A stretch of DNA of 64,000 bases, from the NCBI RefSeq assembly GCF_000308475.2, contig NZ_BAFT02000057.1:186001-250000 (forward strand), in the 5' to 3' direction. Source of the DNA: Nocardia brasiliensis NBRC 14402 (GTDB taxonomy: Bacteria; Actinomycetota; Actinomycetes; Mycobacteriales; Mycobacteriaceae). Below the pieces are notes generated by a model. It was given only the letters and a program-made list of their open reading frames with translations. It was not told the origin of the DNA and did not search any database. Both the position numbers and the translations under genes were made by a program. Positions 1 through 7,771 of the stretch are shown here, piece by piece. Every line of letters begins with the position of its first letter. The stretch's first letter is position 1.

Positions 1-181
1 CGGCAACCAGCTGGAAGCCGAGCCCCAATTCGTTGCTGCCGCCGAAGACGGCCAGGATCGGATTGACGATGCCGTTGGTGAAAGCGGTGACGATCGCGAC
101 GAACGCGGTGCCGATGACCACGGCAACCGCCAGGTCCACGACGTTTCCGCGGAACAGAAAATCCTTGAAACCCTTGAGCAT
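1..181 (-). CDS. mscL: MscL large-conductance mechanosensitive channel, N-terminal part (runs off window)
   Basis: Inner-membrane channel that opens under membrane tension and releases solutes during hypo-osmotic shock. The visible 60 residues begin MLKGFKDFLFRGNVVDLAV and continue into the first transmembrane helix (VVIGTAFVAIVTAF) and the conserved NGIVNP turn, all typical of the MscL N-terminus and TM1. The start is the ATG complementary to 179-181. The 3' end lies beyond base 1, so the periplasmic loop, TM2 and C-terminal bundle are not seen. The gene heads leftward, with about 220 bp of apparently non-coding DNA separating it from the SAF-domain gene. In M. tuberculosis mscL also lies near the Ruc, cyclo-ligase and galU genes, which supports the call. 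Confidence 0.93.
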   Translation of the reverse strand, partial: MLKGFKDFLFRGNVVDLAVAVVIGTAFVAIVTAFTNGIVNPILAVFGGSNELGLGFQLVA

Positions 182-400
182 TGCCGATGTCTCCTCTACT
201 TGTGGAGCTGACAAGTCGAGCTGGCCGGGCGACATCTACCGGTACGGGCGATGCTAGTTGACCTTGCTGGCAAATGTGTGGACAACATCCGGGCGGCCGC
301 CTCGTCCGCAGTGCGTGCCCGGCCGGGATCGCCTGCTGCGATCGGAACAAGGATCCACTCGGTGAGCTCTTCTCGGCCGACCTGGGTGTTGTCCGTCTGC

Positions 401-1051
401 TCAGTGGAAGACGACGGCAAGCGCGGTGTGCAGGGACGCTGCCGCGACCACCGCGGCATGTTCGGCGTCCATCGCGACCAGCACCACCCGTTCTTTGACG
501 CCGCGTCCGTCCCCGGGGCCGGACACCAGGACCACCGCGGCATCGGTGGCCAGGGTGCGGGCGGGCCTGCTGCCCTGTTCCTCGCCGCCGATCACGTCGA
601 CCCGATCGCCGGCGCGCAGGATTTCGGTGACCGCGGTGTCGGCGAGCCGGATGGGCACGATCCTGGCGTCGCGCGCGCCGGTCGCGACGGCGGCCAGCCG
701 CGACCCGACCACCCGGAGATCGGTGAACACTTCGCCGGCGCGCACGGCGCCGGTCAGCGTGGCGCCGACGACGGTCGCGGGATCACGGACGACGCCCGCG
801 GGTAGCACGGCGGCCTCTCGTGGGGCGGTGCGCAGATCATCGGCTTCGAGGACCCGGCCCGGCGCGAGGTCGCGGCCGGCGACGACCACCGTCGCGCGTT
901 CGGAACCCGGATCACCGCGCAGAAACAGGACCACCGCCGCCACGACCAGTCCCGCGGCCAGCAGCCGCCGTACCAGCAAGCTGTCGGCCCAGGGTGGTCG
1001 CTGCCACGTCGCGAAGTGTTCGCGGCCGAGATCGGCGAAGGGGCGAGTCAT
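401..1051 (-). CDS. SAF-domain protein, CpaB/RcpC-like, membrane-anchored
   Basis: A 216-aa protein with one membrane segment at about residues 27-45 (LLVRRLLAAGLVVAAVVLFL), followed by a SAF domain (VVVAGRDLAPGRVLEADDL) and a second conserved block (GDRVDVIGGEE). Known relatives are CpaB/RcpC proteins, which help assemble Flp pili, and stand-alone SAF proteins of actinobacteria whose role is unclear. No pilus genes (cpaF, tadB or flp) are visible here, so pilus assembly is not supported. The domain faces outward if the single helix is a signal anchor. An actinobacterial SAF protein of the mscL neighbourhood is the safest label. Confidence 0.75.
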   Translation of the reverse strand: MTRPFADLGREHFATWQRPPWADSLLVRRLLAAGLVVAAVVLFLRGDPGSERATVVVAGRDLAPGRVLEADDLRTAPREAAVLPAGVVRDPATVVGATLTGAVRAGEVFTDLRVVGSRLAAVATGARDARIVPIRLADTAVTEILRAGDRVDVIGGEEQGSRPARTLATDAAVVLVSGPGDGRGVKERVVLVAMDAEHAAVVAAASLHTALAVVFH

Positions 1052-1139
1052 GGTCGGATCTTATGATCGCGGCCACCCTCGATCGGTCCCGGAAAGGGGC
1101 GGTTGTGGATAAACGAAGGGCCTGTGGATAACTCTCAGA

Positions 1140-1451
1140 TCAGCTGGCCACGGCGGTGCTCGCCGTGCTGTTGCTGCCGTTGGAGGAGCTGGAATCCGAG
1201 GACGTCGAGGAGCTCGAACCGTTGTCGGACTTGCCGTTGTCGGACTTCGCGGGCTCGCTCGCGGTGGACGCGCCGCCGCGGCTGTCGGTGCGGTAGAAGC
1301 CGCTGCCCTTGAACACGATGCCGACCGAGTTGAACAGCTTGCGCAGCTTGCCGGAGCACTCGGGGCAGACCGTCAGCGACTCGTCGGAAAAGGACTGAAC
1401 GATGTCGAAGCGGTTGTCACACTGGGTGCACGCATACGAATAAGTTGGCAC
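1140..1451 (-). CDS. ruc: Ruc-like (Rv0991c) zinc-ribbon redox chaperone, FmdB family
   Basis: A 103-aa protein of the FmdB zinc-ribbon family. Two CxxC pairs (C8/C11 and C29/C32) form one zinc site. The N-terminus (PTYSYACTQCDNRFD) and the stretch FKGSGFYRTDSR match what I recall of M. tuberculosis Rv0991c, named Ruc, a chaperone activated by oxidation that works with the DnaKJE system. The C-terminal half is low-complexity Ser/Gly/Asn/Asp, so probably disordered, as in Ruc. I chose the GTG at 1449-1451 because a GGAGGA Shine-Dalgarno sits a few bases upstream on the minus strand and the family begins PTYxY. The longer frame upstream has no family similarity. The gene lies between the SAF and cyclo-ligase genes, as in mycobacteria. 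Redox activation is inferred from homology. Confidence 0.88.
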   Translation of the reverse strand: MPTYSYACTQCDNRFDIVQSFSDESLTVCPECSGKLRKLFNSVGIVFKGSGFYRTDSRGGASTASEPAKSDNGKSDNGSSSSTSSDSSSSNGSNSTASTAVAS

Positions 1452-1519
1452 AGCATCCTCCGCGAGTTTCGTCATCTGGCACTCTACAGCCGACAGTGCC
1501 AACGTTGCCAATCCGCTGT

Positions 1520-2128
1520 TCATTCCGCCGCGTGATCTTCGCCAAGCCGTTGCAGCCCGCCGCGCGGCGTGAGCGCCCAGCCCATCCGCAGATCGTGCGG
1601 CTCCTCGGGCAGCCGGGGCACCACCTCGTCGTCGCGGACCACCGCGACCAGCCGGGCGTCGTCCCGCGCGGCGGCCAGCGTTCGGTCGTAATAACCAGCC
1701 CCGCGCCCGAGCCGCACGCCGCGCCGGTCCACCGCGAGCGCGGGCACCAGGATCAGCTCGGCCCAGCCGACCGCCGCGCTGGTCAGCGCCGAGCCGGTGG
1801 GTTCGAGCAGGCCGAACCTGGCCCGCCGCAAACTTTCCCGGCCCAGGTATTCGGCCCAGTCCAGTGGTCCGGGCGGACCGGTCACCGGGAGCAGTACGCG
1901 CGCGCCGGCCGTCCGCATCGCGTCGAGCAGTTCGAGCGACCCCGGTTCACCACGCACGGGCACGTATGCGCACACCCAGCCGTCGAGGTCGAGCCCGGTG
2001 ACCGCGGCGGCGAGGGCGCGGGCTTCGGCGGCGTGCTCGCCGGGCGGCAGTGCTGTACGTCTCGCAAGAATTTCGGTGCGCCATGCATGTTTCTCGCGCT
2101 CGCCGGGCATCTCCATGGCGATCACCAT
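1520..2128 (-). CDS. 5-formyltetrahydrofolate cyclo-ligase
   Basis: Cytosolic enzyme that converts 5-formyl-THF to 5,10-methenyl-THF using ATP, clearing an inhibitory folate. The 202-aa product carries the family signatures: basic N-terminus KHAWRTEILARR, the central block PVRGEPGSLELLDAM, and the nucleotide-binding motif LGRGAGYYDRTL (family GxGxGxYDR). The start is set at the ATG complementary to 2126-2128; internal ATGs at 2116 and 2110 are also possible. It is transcribed divergently from galU with only 68 bp between the starts, so both promoters must lie in that gap. The same divergent arrangement occurs in M. tuberculosis (Rv0992c and galU). Confidence 0.92.
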   Translation of the reverse strand: MVIAMEMPGEREKHAWRTEILARRTALPPGEHAAEARALAAAVTGLDLDGWVCAYVPVRGEPGSLELLDAMRTAGARVLLPVTGPPGPLDWAEYLGRESLRRARFGLLEPTGSALTSAAVGWAELILVPALAVDRRGVRLGRGAGYYDRTLAAARDDARLVAVVRDDEVVPRLPEEPHDLRMGWALTPRGGLQRLGEDHAAE

Positions 2129-2196
2129 AGGCTGGCCGGAATACCGGTCGGCTCGACAGCGAGTCAGAGGCTGTGACGGATGGATAGGGTAATCGC

Positions 2197-3153
2197 ATGA
2201 CAGCAAAGGCCGGACAACCCGGCGATGCCGCGCCGGCATCGTGCTTCCGCACGGCCGTGGTCCCCGCGGCCGGGCTCGGCACACGGTTCTTGCCCGCGAC
2301 GAAGACGGTGCCCAAAGAGCTGCTGCCGGTAGTCGACACCCCCGGCATCGAGCTGGTCGCCGCCGAGGCTGCCGACTCCGGCGCGCAGCGGTTGGTGATC
2401 GTCACCTCACCGGGCAAAGACGGTGTGGTCGCGCACTTCGTCGAGGACCTGGTGCTGGAGAGCACCCTCGCCGAGCGCGGCAAGTTCCAGCTGCTGGAGA
2501 AGGTGCGCAAGGCGCCCGGTCTGCTCGACGTCACCTCGGTGGTGCAGGAGGAACCGCTGGGCCTCGGTCACGCGGTCGCCCAGGCCGAGACCGCGCTGGA
2601 CGACGACGAAGACGCTATCGCCGTGCTGCTCCCGGACGATCTGGTGCTGCCCTCCGGCGTGCTCGACGTGATGTGCCGGGTCCGGCGCAAGCGCGGCGGC
2701 ACCGTGCTGTGCGCCATCGATGTGCCCAAGGACGAGGTCAGCGCGTACGGCGTCTTCGATGTCGCTACTGTGCCGGACGCGGTGAATCCGAATGTGCTGC
2801 GGGTCAAGGGCATGGTGGAGAAGCCCGCCCTCGCCGACGCGCCGTCCACTTTCGCCGCGGCGGGCCGATACCTGTTGGACCGCGCGATCTTCGACGCGCT
2901 GCGCCGGATCGAGCCGGGCGCCGGCGGTGAATTGCAGCTCACCGACGCCATCGCGCTGCTGATCGCCGAGGGACATCCGGTTCATGTCGTGGTGCACCGT
3001 GGGTCGCGCCACGATTTGGGGAACCCGGGCGGCTATCTTCGTGCTGCGGTCGATTTCGCTTTGGAACGCGACGAATACGGCCCTGCCCTGCGGGAGTGGC
3101 TGCAACATCGGCTCGGTCCCGACTGGGATCCGCAGCTGACGGCCTACGAGTAG
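2197..3153 (+). CDS. galU: GalU, UTP-glucose-1-phosphate uridylyltransferase
   Basis: Makes UDP-glucose from UTP and glucose-1-phosphate, feeding cell-wall galactan, trehalose and glycolipid synthesis. The 318-aa length is normal. The nucleotidyltransferase signature is AAGLGTRFLPATKTVPKELL at about residues 28-47, followed by VVDTPGIELV. The catalytic-site region (VLLPDDLV) and the substrate block (VEKPALADAP) are present. The start ATG at 2197 gives the usual short N-terminal extension. The next gene, glp, begins about 150 bp downstream. Confidence 0.96.
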   Translation: MTAKAGQPGDAAPASCFRTAVVPAAGLGTRFLPATKTVPKELLPVVDTPGIELVAAEAADSGAQRLVIVTSPGKDGVVAHFVEDLVLESTLAERGKFQLLEKVRKAPGLLDVTSVVQEEPLGLGHAVAQAETALDDDEDAIAVLLPDDLVLPSGVLDVMCRVRRKRGGTVLCAIDVPKDEVSAYGVFDVATVPDAVNPNVLRVKGMVEKPALADAPSTFAAAGRYLLDRAIFDALRRIEPGAGGELQLTDAIALLIAEGHPVHVVVHRGSRHDLGNPGGYLRAAVDFALERDEYGPALREWLQHRLGPDWDPQLTAYE

Positions 3154-3305
3154 CGGTCGGCAGCCGACGGAGGTCAGCGTCGGGTTTCGCCGATAGTGGA
3201 CCGTCGGGTACCAATGATGGTTCACCATCTCGCGTCGAATCGGTTGTGCCGAGGCGATATCGCGCGATGGAATCGGTGGCGTGCGAAGAGATCAGGAAGG
3301 GCTGG

Positions 3306-4565
3306 ATGCGCTCGGTTGAGGATCAGCAGATCAAGGTGACCGCCGCGGCGGTCGCGCCTCGGCCGGTCCGGGTCGCGATTTCCGAGGCTCAGGGCCTGCT
3401 GTGCGCCGAGGACGTCGTCACCGAGCGGCCGCTGCCCGGCTTCGACCAGGCCGCGATCGACGGCTACGCCGTGCGCAGCGTCGACGTGTCCGCCGCGGGC
3501 TCGGATATCCGCAACGAGGACGGCGATCTCGTAGACCTGACGCTGCCCGTGGTCGGCGAGGTCATCGCCGGATCCCGGCAGCCCATCCGATTACAGCCGC
3601 GCCAGACCGTCCGGGTCGACACCGGCGCACCGCTGCCCACCCTCGCCGATGCCGTGCTGCCGTTGGACTTCACCGACGGTGGCCGCGCGAAGATCAAGAT
3701 CTACGAACCGGTCCGCTCCGGCGACTATGTGCGGCGCATCGGCGACGACGTGCAGCCCGGCGACGTTGCGGTGCGCGCGGGCACCATCATCGGCGCGGCG
3801 CAGGTGGGGCTGCTCGCGGCGGTCGGGCAGGACAAGGTGCTCGTGCATCCGCGGCCGCGGCTGTCGGTGATCTCGGTCGGCGGCGAGCTCATCGATATCG
3901 ATCGCACACCCGGTCCGGGCCAGGTCTATGACGTCAACTCCTACGCGCTGGCCGCGGCGGCCCGGGACGCGGGCGCGGACGTGAACCGGGTCGGCATCGT
4001 CAGCGCGGACCCGCGGCGGCTACGCGACGTGGTCGAGGGACAACTGGTGCGCTCCGAGGTGGTCGTCATCGCGGGCGCGGTCGGCGGCTGGGCCTCCGAA
4101 CAGGTCCGGGAGGCACTGGAGGGGCTCGGCGAGCTCGAAATCGCCCGCGTCGCCATGCATCCCGGCTCGGTCCAGGGTTTCGGCCGGCTCGGCCGCGACG
4201 AGGTGCCGACCTTCCTGCTGCCGTCCAACCCGGTCGGCGCGCTGGTCGTGTTCGAGGTGATGGTGCGTCCGCTGATCCGGATCGCGCTGGGGCGCAGGCA
4301 TCCCATGCGCCGGATCATCATGGCCAGGACCATCACCCCGATCAGCTCCATGGCCGGGCGCAAGGGCTATCTGCGCGCGCAGCTCATGCGCGACGAGGCC
4401 ACCGGCGATTACCTCGTGCAACCACTCGGCGGTGGCGCCGGCGCCTCCTCGCACCTGCTCGCCACCCTTGCCGAGGCCAACAGCTTGATCGTGATCGATC
4501 CCGATGACACCGAGATCCGCACCGGCGACGAGGTCAGGGTCGCTTTCCTCGCACAGCGCGGCTGA
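3306..4565 (+). CDS. glp: Glp, gephyrin/MoeA-like molybdopterin molybdotransferase-family protein
   Basis: A 419-aa MoeA/gephyrin-E fold protein. Hallmarks are RPLPGFDQAAIDGYAVRS near residues 40-57, the VRRIGDDVQPGDV block, VISVGGELIDI, and LPSNPVGALVVFEVMV in the catalytic domain. Known family role: inserting molybdate into molybdopterin. In Corynebacterium, however, the galU-linked paralogue Glp is a cell-division protein that binds FtsZ and a membrane receptor, GlpR. The downstream gene here is that receptor type, so a divisome role is favoured (inference). The start at ATG 3306 has an AGGAAGG Shine-Dalgarno just upstream; the open frame further upstream overlaps the galU end and lacks family similarity. 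Only 3 bp separate it from the acetyltransferase gene. Confidence 0.85.
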   Translation: MRSVEDQQIKVTAAAVAPRPVRVAISEAQGLLCAEDVVTERPLPGFDQAAIDGYAVRSVDVSAAGSDIRNEDGDLVDLTLPVVGEVIAGSRQPIRLQPRQTVRVDTGAPLPTLADAVLPLDFTDGGRAKIKIYEPVRSGDYVRRIGDDVQPGDVAVRAGTIIGAAQVGLLAAVGQDKVLVHPRPRLSVISVGGELIDIDRTPGPGQVYDVNSYALAAAARDAGADVNRVGIVSADPRRLRDVVEGQLVRSEVVVIAGAVGGWASEQVREALEGLGELEIARVAMHPGSVQGFGRLGRDEVPTFLLPSNPVGALVVFEVMVRPLIRIALGRRHPMRRIIMARTITPISSMAGRKGYLRAQLMRDEATGDYLVQPLGGGAGASSHLLATLAEANSLIVIDPDDTEIRTGDEVRVAFLAQRG

Positions 4566-4568
4566 GAC

Positions 4569-5228
4569 GTGGAGACGATGAACGTATTCCGGGTCACCCA
4601 GCATCCGGGCTGGCCCGCGCGGCTCGGTCCGATCCGGGTCCCGGCCGGACAGGTGAGTTTGCGCCCGGTGCGCCTGCGTGACGCCGCCGCTTGGAGTCGA
4701 ATCCGATTGCGGGACAGGGAACATCTGGAGCCGTGGGAGCCCACCGGGCGCGGTGCCTGGGAGGCGCGCAACCACGCGTCCAATTGGCCGTCGCTGTGGT
4801 CGAGCCTCAAGGCCGAGGCCCGGCGCGGCGCGATGATCCCGCTGGTGATCGAGGTCGACGGGCACTTCAGCGGGCAGCTCACCGTCGGCAATATCGTGCG
4901 CGGCGCGCTGCGTTCGGGCTGGATCGGGTACTGGGTCGCGAAGGATCTCGGCGGCAAGGGCGTCGCCACCGCCGCGCTCGCGCTCGGCCTCGACCACTGC
5001 TTCGGCGAGGTCGGCCTGCATCGGGTCGAGGCCACCGTGCGCCCGGAGAACCTGGCCAGCCAGGCCGTGCTGCGCAATGTCGGCTTCCGCGAGGAGGGCC
5101 TGTTGCGCCGCTACCTCGATGTGGACGGCGCCTGGCGCGATCACCTGCTCGTCGGGATCACCGTCGAGGAGCTGACCGGCACCGTCGTGGACCGTTTGAT
5201 CCGGGAGGGCCGGGCTACTCCGCTCTGA
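4569..5228 (+). CDS. rimJ: RimJ/RimL-type GNAT N-acetyltransferase
   Basis: A 219-aa acetyl-CoA-dependent N-acetyltransferase. The C-terminal GNAT core shows the acetyl-CoA loop (LGGKGVATAALALGLDHCF) and the closing ENLASQAVLRNVGFREEG motif typical of RimJ/RimL. It lies immediately after glp, almost certainly in the same transcript; M. tuberculosis has the same order (Rv0994, Rv0995). The GTG at 4569 and the ATG at 4578 are both possible starts. The substrate is unknown: family members acetylate ribosomal protein N-termini, but the conserved position inside a divisome locus could mean another target. Confidence 0.87.
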   Translation: METMNVFRVTQHPGWPARLGPIRVPAGQVSLRPVRLRDAAAWSRIRLRDREHLEPWEPTGRGAWEARNHASNWPSLWSSLKAEARRGAMIPLVIEVDGHFSGQLTVGNIVRGALRSGWIGYWVAKDLGGKGVATAALALGLDHCFGEVGLHRVEATVRPENLASQAVLRNVGFREEGLLRRYLDVDGAWRDHLLVGITVEELTGTVVDRLIREGRATPL

Positions 5229-5505
5229 CTATCCGGACACTCCCGGAGCATTCGACGCGCGGCAGAAATGGTTACTTTGTGACAGGTGTGGCGGATGTGC
5301 ACGGCGCGCCTGCCGGATGTCGACGTGTCACGGAATTAACCTACGGACGTCGGAGGTGCGTCTTGCGCCCCCGGCAGGGAGCCTGCGAGGCGACCGGCGC
5401 CCGTGCGGTAGCGACGGACGGACGCCGGACGTACGCGGGGCGTGCTGCGCACCGCTCGCCGGCCGAATGGACCGAATCCAGGCGGGGACGGAGGTGCTGA
5501 CCGCG

Positions 5506-6639
5506 ATGCCGAACTCGATTCTGTGGATCGGGCTGGTCGTGCTCTGGGTCTTCGTCCTGTTCCCGATCCTCGCCGACCGGCACCCGCGGATCCGCCGGAC
5601 CACCGACGCCGCGCTCGCCACCCGAGTGCTGCACCGCGGAGATTCCAAGCGGCGCACCAAGAGTGGCCCGGCCGCCGGGCACGAAACCGATCCCAACTGG
5701 CGGCCCCGCCGCACACAGAGAAAGTATGCCCACAGCGATGATGCGGAGGACCGGATGACAACACCGGCCGACGACCCCGTCACCGAAGGTGACCCGCCCG
5801 CGATCGCCGAATCAGCGGCATCCCACCCCGAACCAGAGCGCACCGACGCCGAACTCGCCGAGGCCGAACTCGTCGACACCGAACTCGCCGACGATGCCGA
5901 GCGCGCGGACGCGGACTCCGACTCCGCCGATCTCCCCGCCGACGATCTCGAATCCGACACTGTCGCAGCCGAAGTCGACGCACCCCAGGACGATGCGGCC
6001 GATGATGACGACGTGCACGACGACCAGGCGGAGCAGACCCGCCCCGAACCGGCGGCCGCCCGGATCCCGCCCGCGCGTTCCACCGTGCCCGCCCGCGTCG
6101 AACTCGACGACTACGACGCTGCCCGCGACGACTACGACGACGACTTCGACTACGTCCCCACCCGCCGCGGCCGCGGCGGCTACGACCCCGAAGCCGACGC
6201 CATCGCCCGCGCCGCCCGCTACACCTTCCGGCAGCGCGCCGTCCTCGGCCTCGTCCTCACCGCCCTGCTCTGCGGCGGCCTGGCAGTAGCCCTCAACCCC
6301 CTCTTCTGGTGGGGCTGCGGCCTGTCCTGCATGGTCCTTGTCGGCTACCTCACCTACCTACGCCGCCAAGTCCGCATCGAAGAGGACATCCGCCGCCGCC
6401 GCGCCGCCCGCCTCAGCCGCGCCCAGCAACTAGGCGAACCCGACCACCCCCACCACGCCCCCACCCCCCGCGGCAGCATGGACCGCGACACCGCCCGAGC
6501 TCTCCGCCGGCGCTCGTCCCTACTAGAGGTAGACGACGAGGACCCCATGTTCGACCACCTCGACCCCTTCGACCCGGCGACAGCACGAGCACTCCGGGAC
6601 CGGACGAGCGGAGACATGCGCCGGGCAGCAGGGGAGTGA
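5506..6639 (+). CDS. sepX: SepX/GlpR divisome membrane protein
   Basis: A 377-aa membrane protein homologous to Streptomyces SepX and Corynebacterium GlpR (Rv0996-like), the membrane partner of Glp at the division septum. An N-terminal transmembrane helix (ILWIGLVVLWVFVLFPILA) is followed by the family block RHPRIRRTTDAALATRVLHR. Then comes a long acidic Asp/Glu/Ala-rich linker (about residues 85-235, probably disordered) and a C-terminal pair of helices (about 245-286). The start ATG at 5506 follows GGAGG at about 5490-5494; an in-frame GTG at 5494 is a less likely start. Promoter elements probably lie in the 277-bp gap upstream. The linker is strongly biased, with many GAA/GAC codons and tandem acidic repeats such as ELAEAELVDTELADDAE. 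Confidence 0.85.
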   Translation: MPNSILWIGLVVLWVFVLFPILADRHPRIRRTTDAALATRVLHRGDSKRRTKSGPAAGHETDPNWRPRRTQRKYAHSDDAEDRMTTPADDPVTEGDPPAIAESAASHPEPERTDAELAEAELVDTELADDAERADADSDSADLPADDLESDTVAAEVDAPQDDAADDDDVHDDQAEQTRPEPAAARIPPARSTVPARVELDDYDAARDDYDDDFDYVPTRRGRGGYDPEADAIARAARYTFRQRAVLGLVLTALLCGGLAVALNPLFWWGCGLSCMVLVGYLTYLRRQVRIEEDIRRRRAARLSRAQQLGEPDHPHHAPTPRGSMDRDTARALRRRSSLLEVDDEDPMFDHLDPFDPATARALRDRTSGDMRRAAGE

Positions 6640-6721
6640 ATAACCCCAGCTAAACCCCCCGATTCGGAGTCTCGCAGCATCCTTTGCTACAGTTGCACAG
6701 CGCGGTTCCCCGGAGCCGCAC

Positions 6722-6797
6722 GGGGCTATAGCGCAGTTGGTAGCGCGTCTCGTTCGCATCGAGAAGGTCAGGGGTTCGATTCCCCTTAGCTCCACCA
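6722..6797 (+). tRNA. tRNA-Ala (anticodon CGC)
   Basis: A 76-nt cloverleaf with encoded CCA. The acceptor stem GGGGCTA pairs with TAGCTCC (one G-T pair), the D stem is GCGC/GCGC, and the anticodon stem TCTCG/CGAGA encloses the loop TTCGCAT with anticodon CGC, which reads GCG alanine codons. The T arm is AGGGG TTCGATT CCCCT. The gene ends the conserved galU-sepX block and is followed directly by an intrinsic terminator and then accessory DNA. Confidence 0.97.
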
Positions 6798-6824
6798 AAA
6801 AGCCCGGCCTCGGCCGGGCTTTTT
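6797..6824 (+). terminator. Intrinsic terminator of the tRNA-Ala gene
   Basis: Perfect inverted repeat: AAAAAGCCCGGCC (6797-6809), two central bases, then GGCCGGGCTTTTT (6812-6824). The GC-rich core with a trailing T run is a classic Rho-independent terminator directly after the tRNA CCA end. The A run on the other side would let it work in both directions. Confidence 0.9.
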
Positions 6825-6996
6825 GGTTTCTGCGCAGTTCGCGGGCAACGGATCTCGCGCGCCGGCTTGACTCGTCTGCGATCCAAGTCGCCAAACTTGC
6901 AGCCCGCCCGTGCGCCAGACCTGGTGCCACGCCACGGTACGCCTCCTGGGAGGCGACCATCTAAAAGCCCGTCCGCGACCACTCTCTCCACGCGCT

Positions 6997-7210
6997 TCAA
7001 CAAGGGCCGCGCCGTAGGCTTTCAGGTTCGAGCTCTTTCGCAGCGTCGGTGTCCACACCGCCGTACTGACGACGCCAGTGGTACGTCGTCGCCGCCGACA
7101 CCCCAGTTCTGCCGCGGCTTCCTCTCCGGTCTTGCCCGCCGCGATCAGCTCATCGGCACGGCGCAGCTTCCGCCCGCTCTCCTCCGCGGAATGCCGTTTG
7201 CGCCCTGCTA
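6997..7210 (-). pseudogene. IS3-family transposase OrfA remnant (frameshifted)
   Basis: Reading the minus strand from about 7210 gives RKRHSAEESGRKLRRADEL and then GKTGEEAAAELG, the N-terminal helix-turn-helix of IS3-type OrfA. The frame then slips: adding one base at the C4 run 7101-7104 (plus strand) restores VSAATTYHWRRQYGGVDTD, the continuation of the same helix-turn-helix. A stop at 6997-6999 follows after about 70 residues, before the leucine-zipper region and far short of OrfB. No terminal inverted repeats or OrfB were found nearby. It is a decayed IS fragment about 200 bp downstream of the tRNA-Ala gene. Confidence 0.75.
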
Positions 7211-7348
7211 TGTCACTCAGGTCTCTTCCAGCCCTCGACCAGGGCCAACAAGGACTCTCATACCGAATGGTCTCATTCATAGGGACGGGCCATTATGTAA
7301 TGAAGGCCAAAGCGAGCATGTCCGCGGATCCCGAGCGGGCTGCCCAGA

Positions 7349-7597
7349 TCAAGGAGGCTGTTCTGAGTCGTCGAATGCATTCTCTATCAATGCGTCTGCC
7401 TCGTCCGCAAGCTCGTATACGACGCACCGAAGTTCGCATTCGATCGTGAGCTCACGGGCTCGCGTATGTAACTCGGCCTCGCTCGCTGTGTCAAGGCGAA
7501 CCATATGGATCAACTCCATGGCGTCATCGACGAACGGGTTGTAGCCGTGTTCCTTGATCCAATCAAGAGTCCACTTGATAGAAGCTTCCATGTCCAC
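7349..7597 (-). CDS. Hypothetical acidic 82-aa protein
   Basis: Not recognised. The 82-residue product begins MDMEASIKWTLDWIKEHGYN and is rich in Glu/Asp/Ala, with predicted helical stretches such as EAELHTRARELTIECELRC. There is no signal peptide or membrane segment. It lies between the IS3 remnant and the Fic gene, divergent from the latter with 174 bp between them. That orientation and its small acidic nature raise the possibility of a Fic-neutralising partner, but no antitoxin family can be recognised. GC content looks lower than in the flanking housekeeping genes. The start could be either of two close ATGs. Confidence 0.5.
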   Translation of the reverse strand: MDMEASIKWTLDWIKEHGYNPFVDDAMELIHMVRLDTASEAELHTRARELTIECELRCVVYELADEADALIENAFDDSEQPP

Positions 7598-7729
7598 GTC
7601 CCCAGGCTCCGCGATTCGGATCGTTGAGACTGCGTAATGGCATTCGGAATTCGCAGCGGGTCCTTGCGTGGCATCGCGACTTTACTGGTCGAGGTCCGCC
7701 GGGCCTCAGCGTGCGGCGATTGCCCGACT

Positions 7730-7754
7730 ATTCACCGCATATTATGCGGTGAAT
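7730..7754. promoter_or_regulatory. Perfect inverted repeat upstream of the fic gene, putative operator
   Basis: ATTCACCGCAT (7730-7740), spacer ATT, ATGCGGTGAAT (7744-7754): two perfect 11-bp arms ending 17 bp before the fic ATG. The centre is AT-rich and could overlap the -10 region. A protein bound here would block transcription of fic. The Fic protein has a C-terminal winged-helix-like region, so autoregulation is possible (inference). Confidence 0.7.
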
Positions 7755-7771
7755 AGGAGTACAATCGCCGT

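Noticed and set aside
6523..6960. Minus-strand ORF antisense to the tRNA, with the peptide LRGIEPLTFSMRTRRATNCA
   Set aside because: It is the well-known spurious translation of the complement of a tRNA gene; no real protein.
6786..7280. Single 164-aa protein in place of the IS3 remnant
   Set aside because: Only the first part matches OrfA; the rest is an out-of-frame reading that runs into the tRNA terminator.
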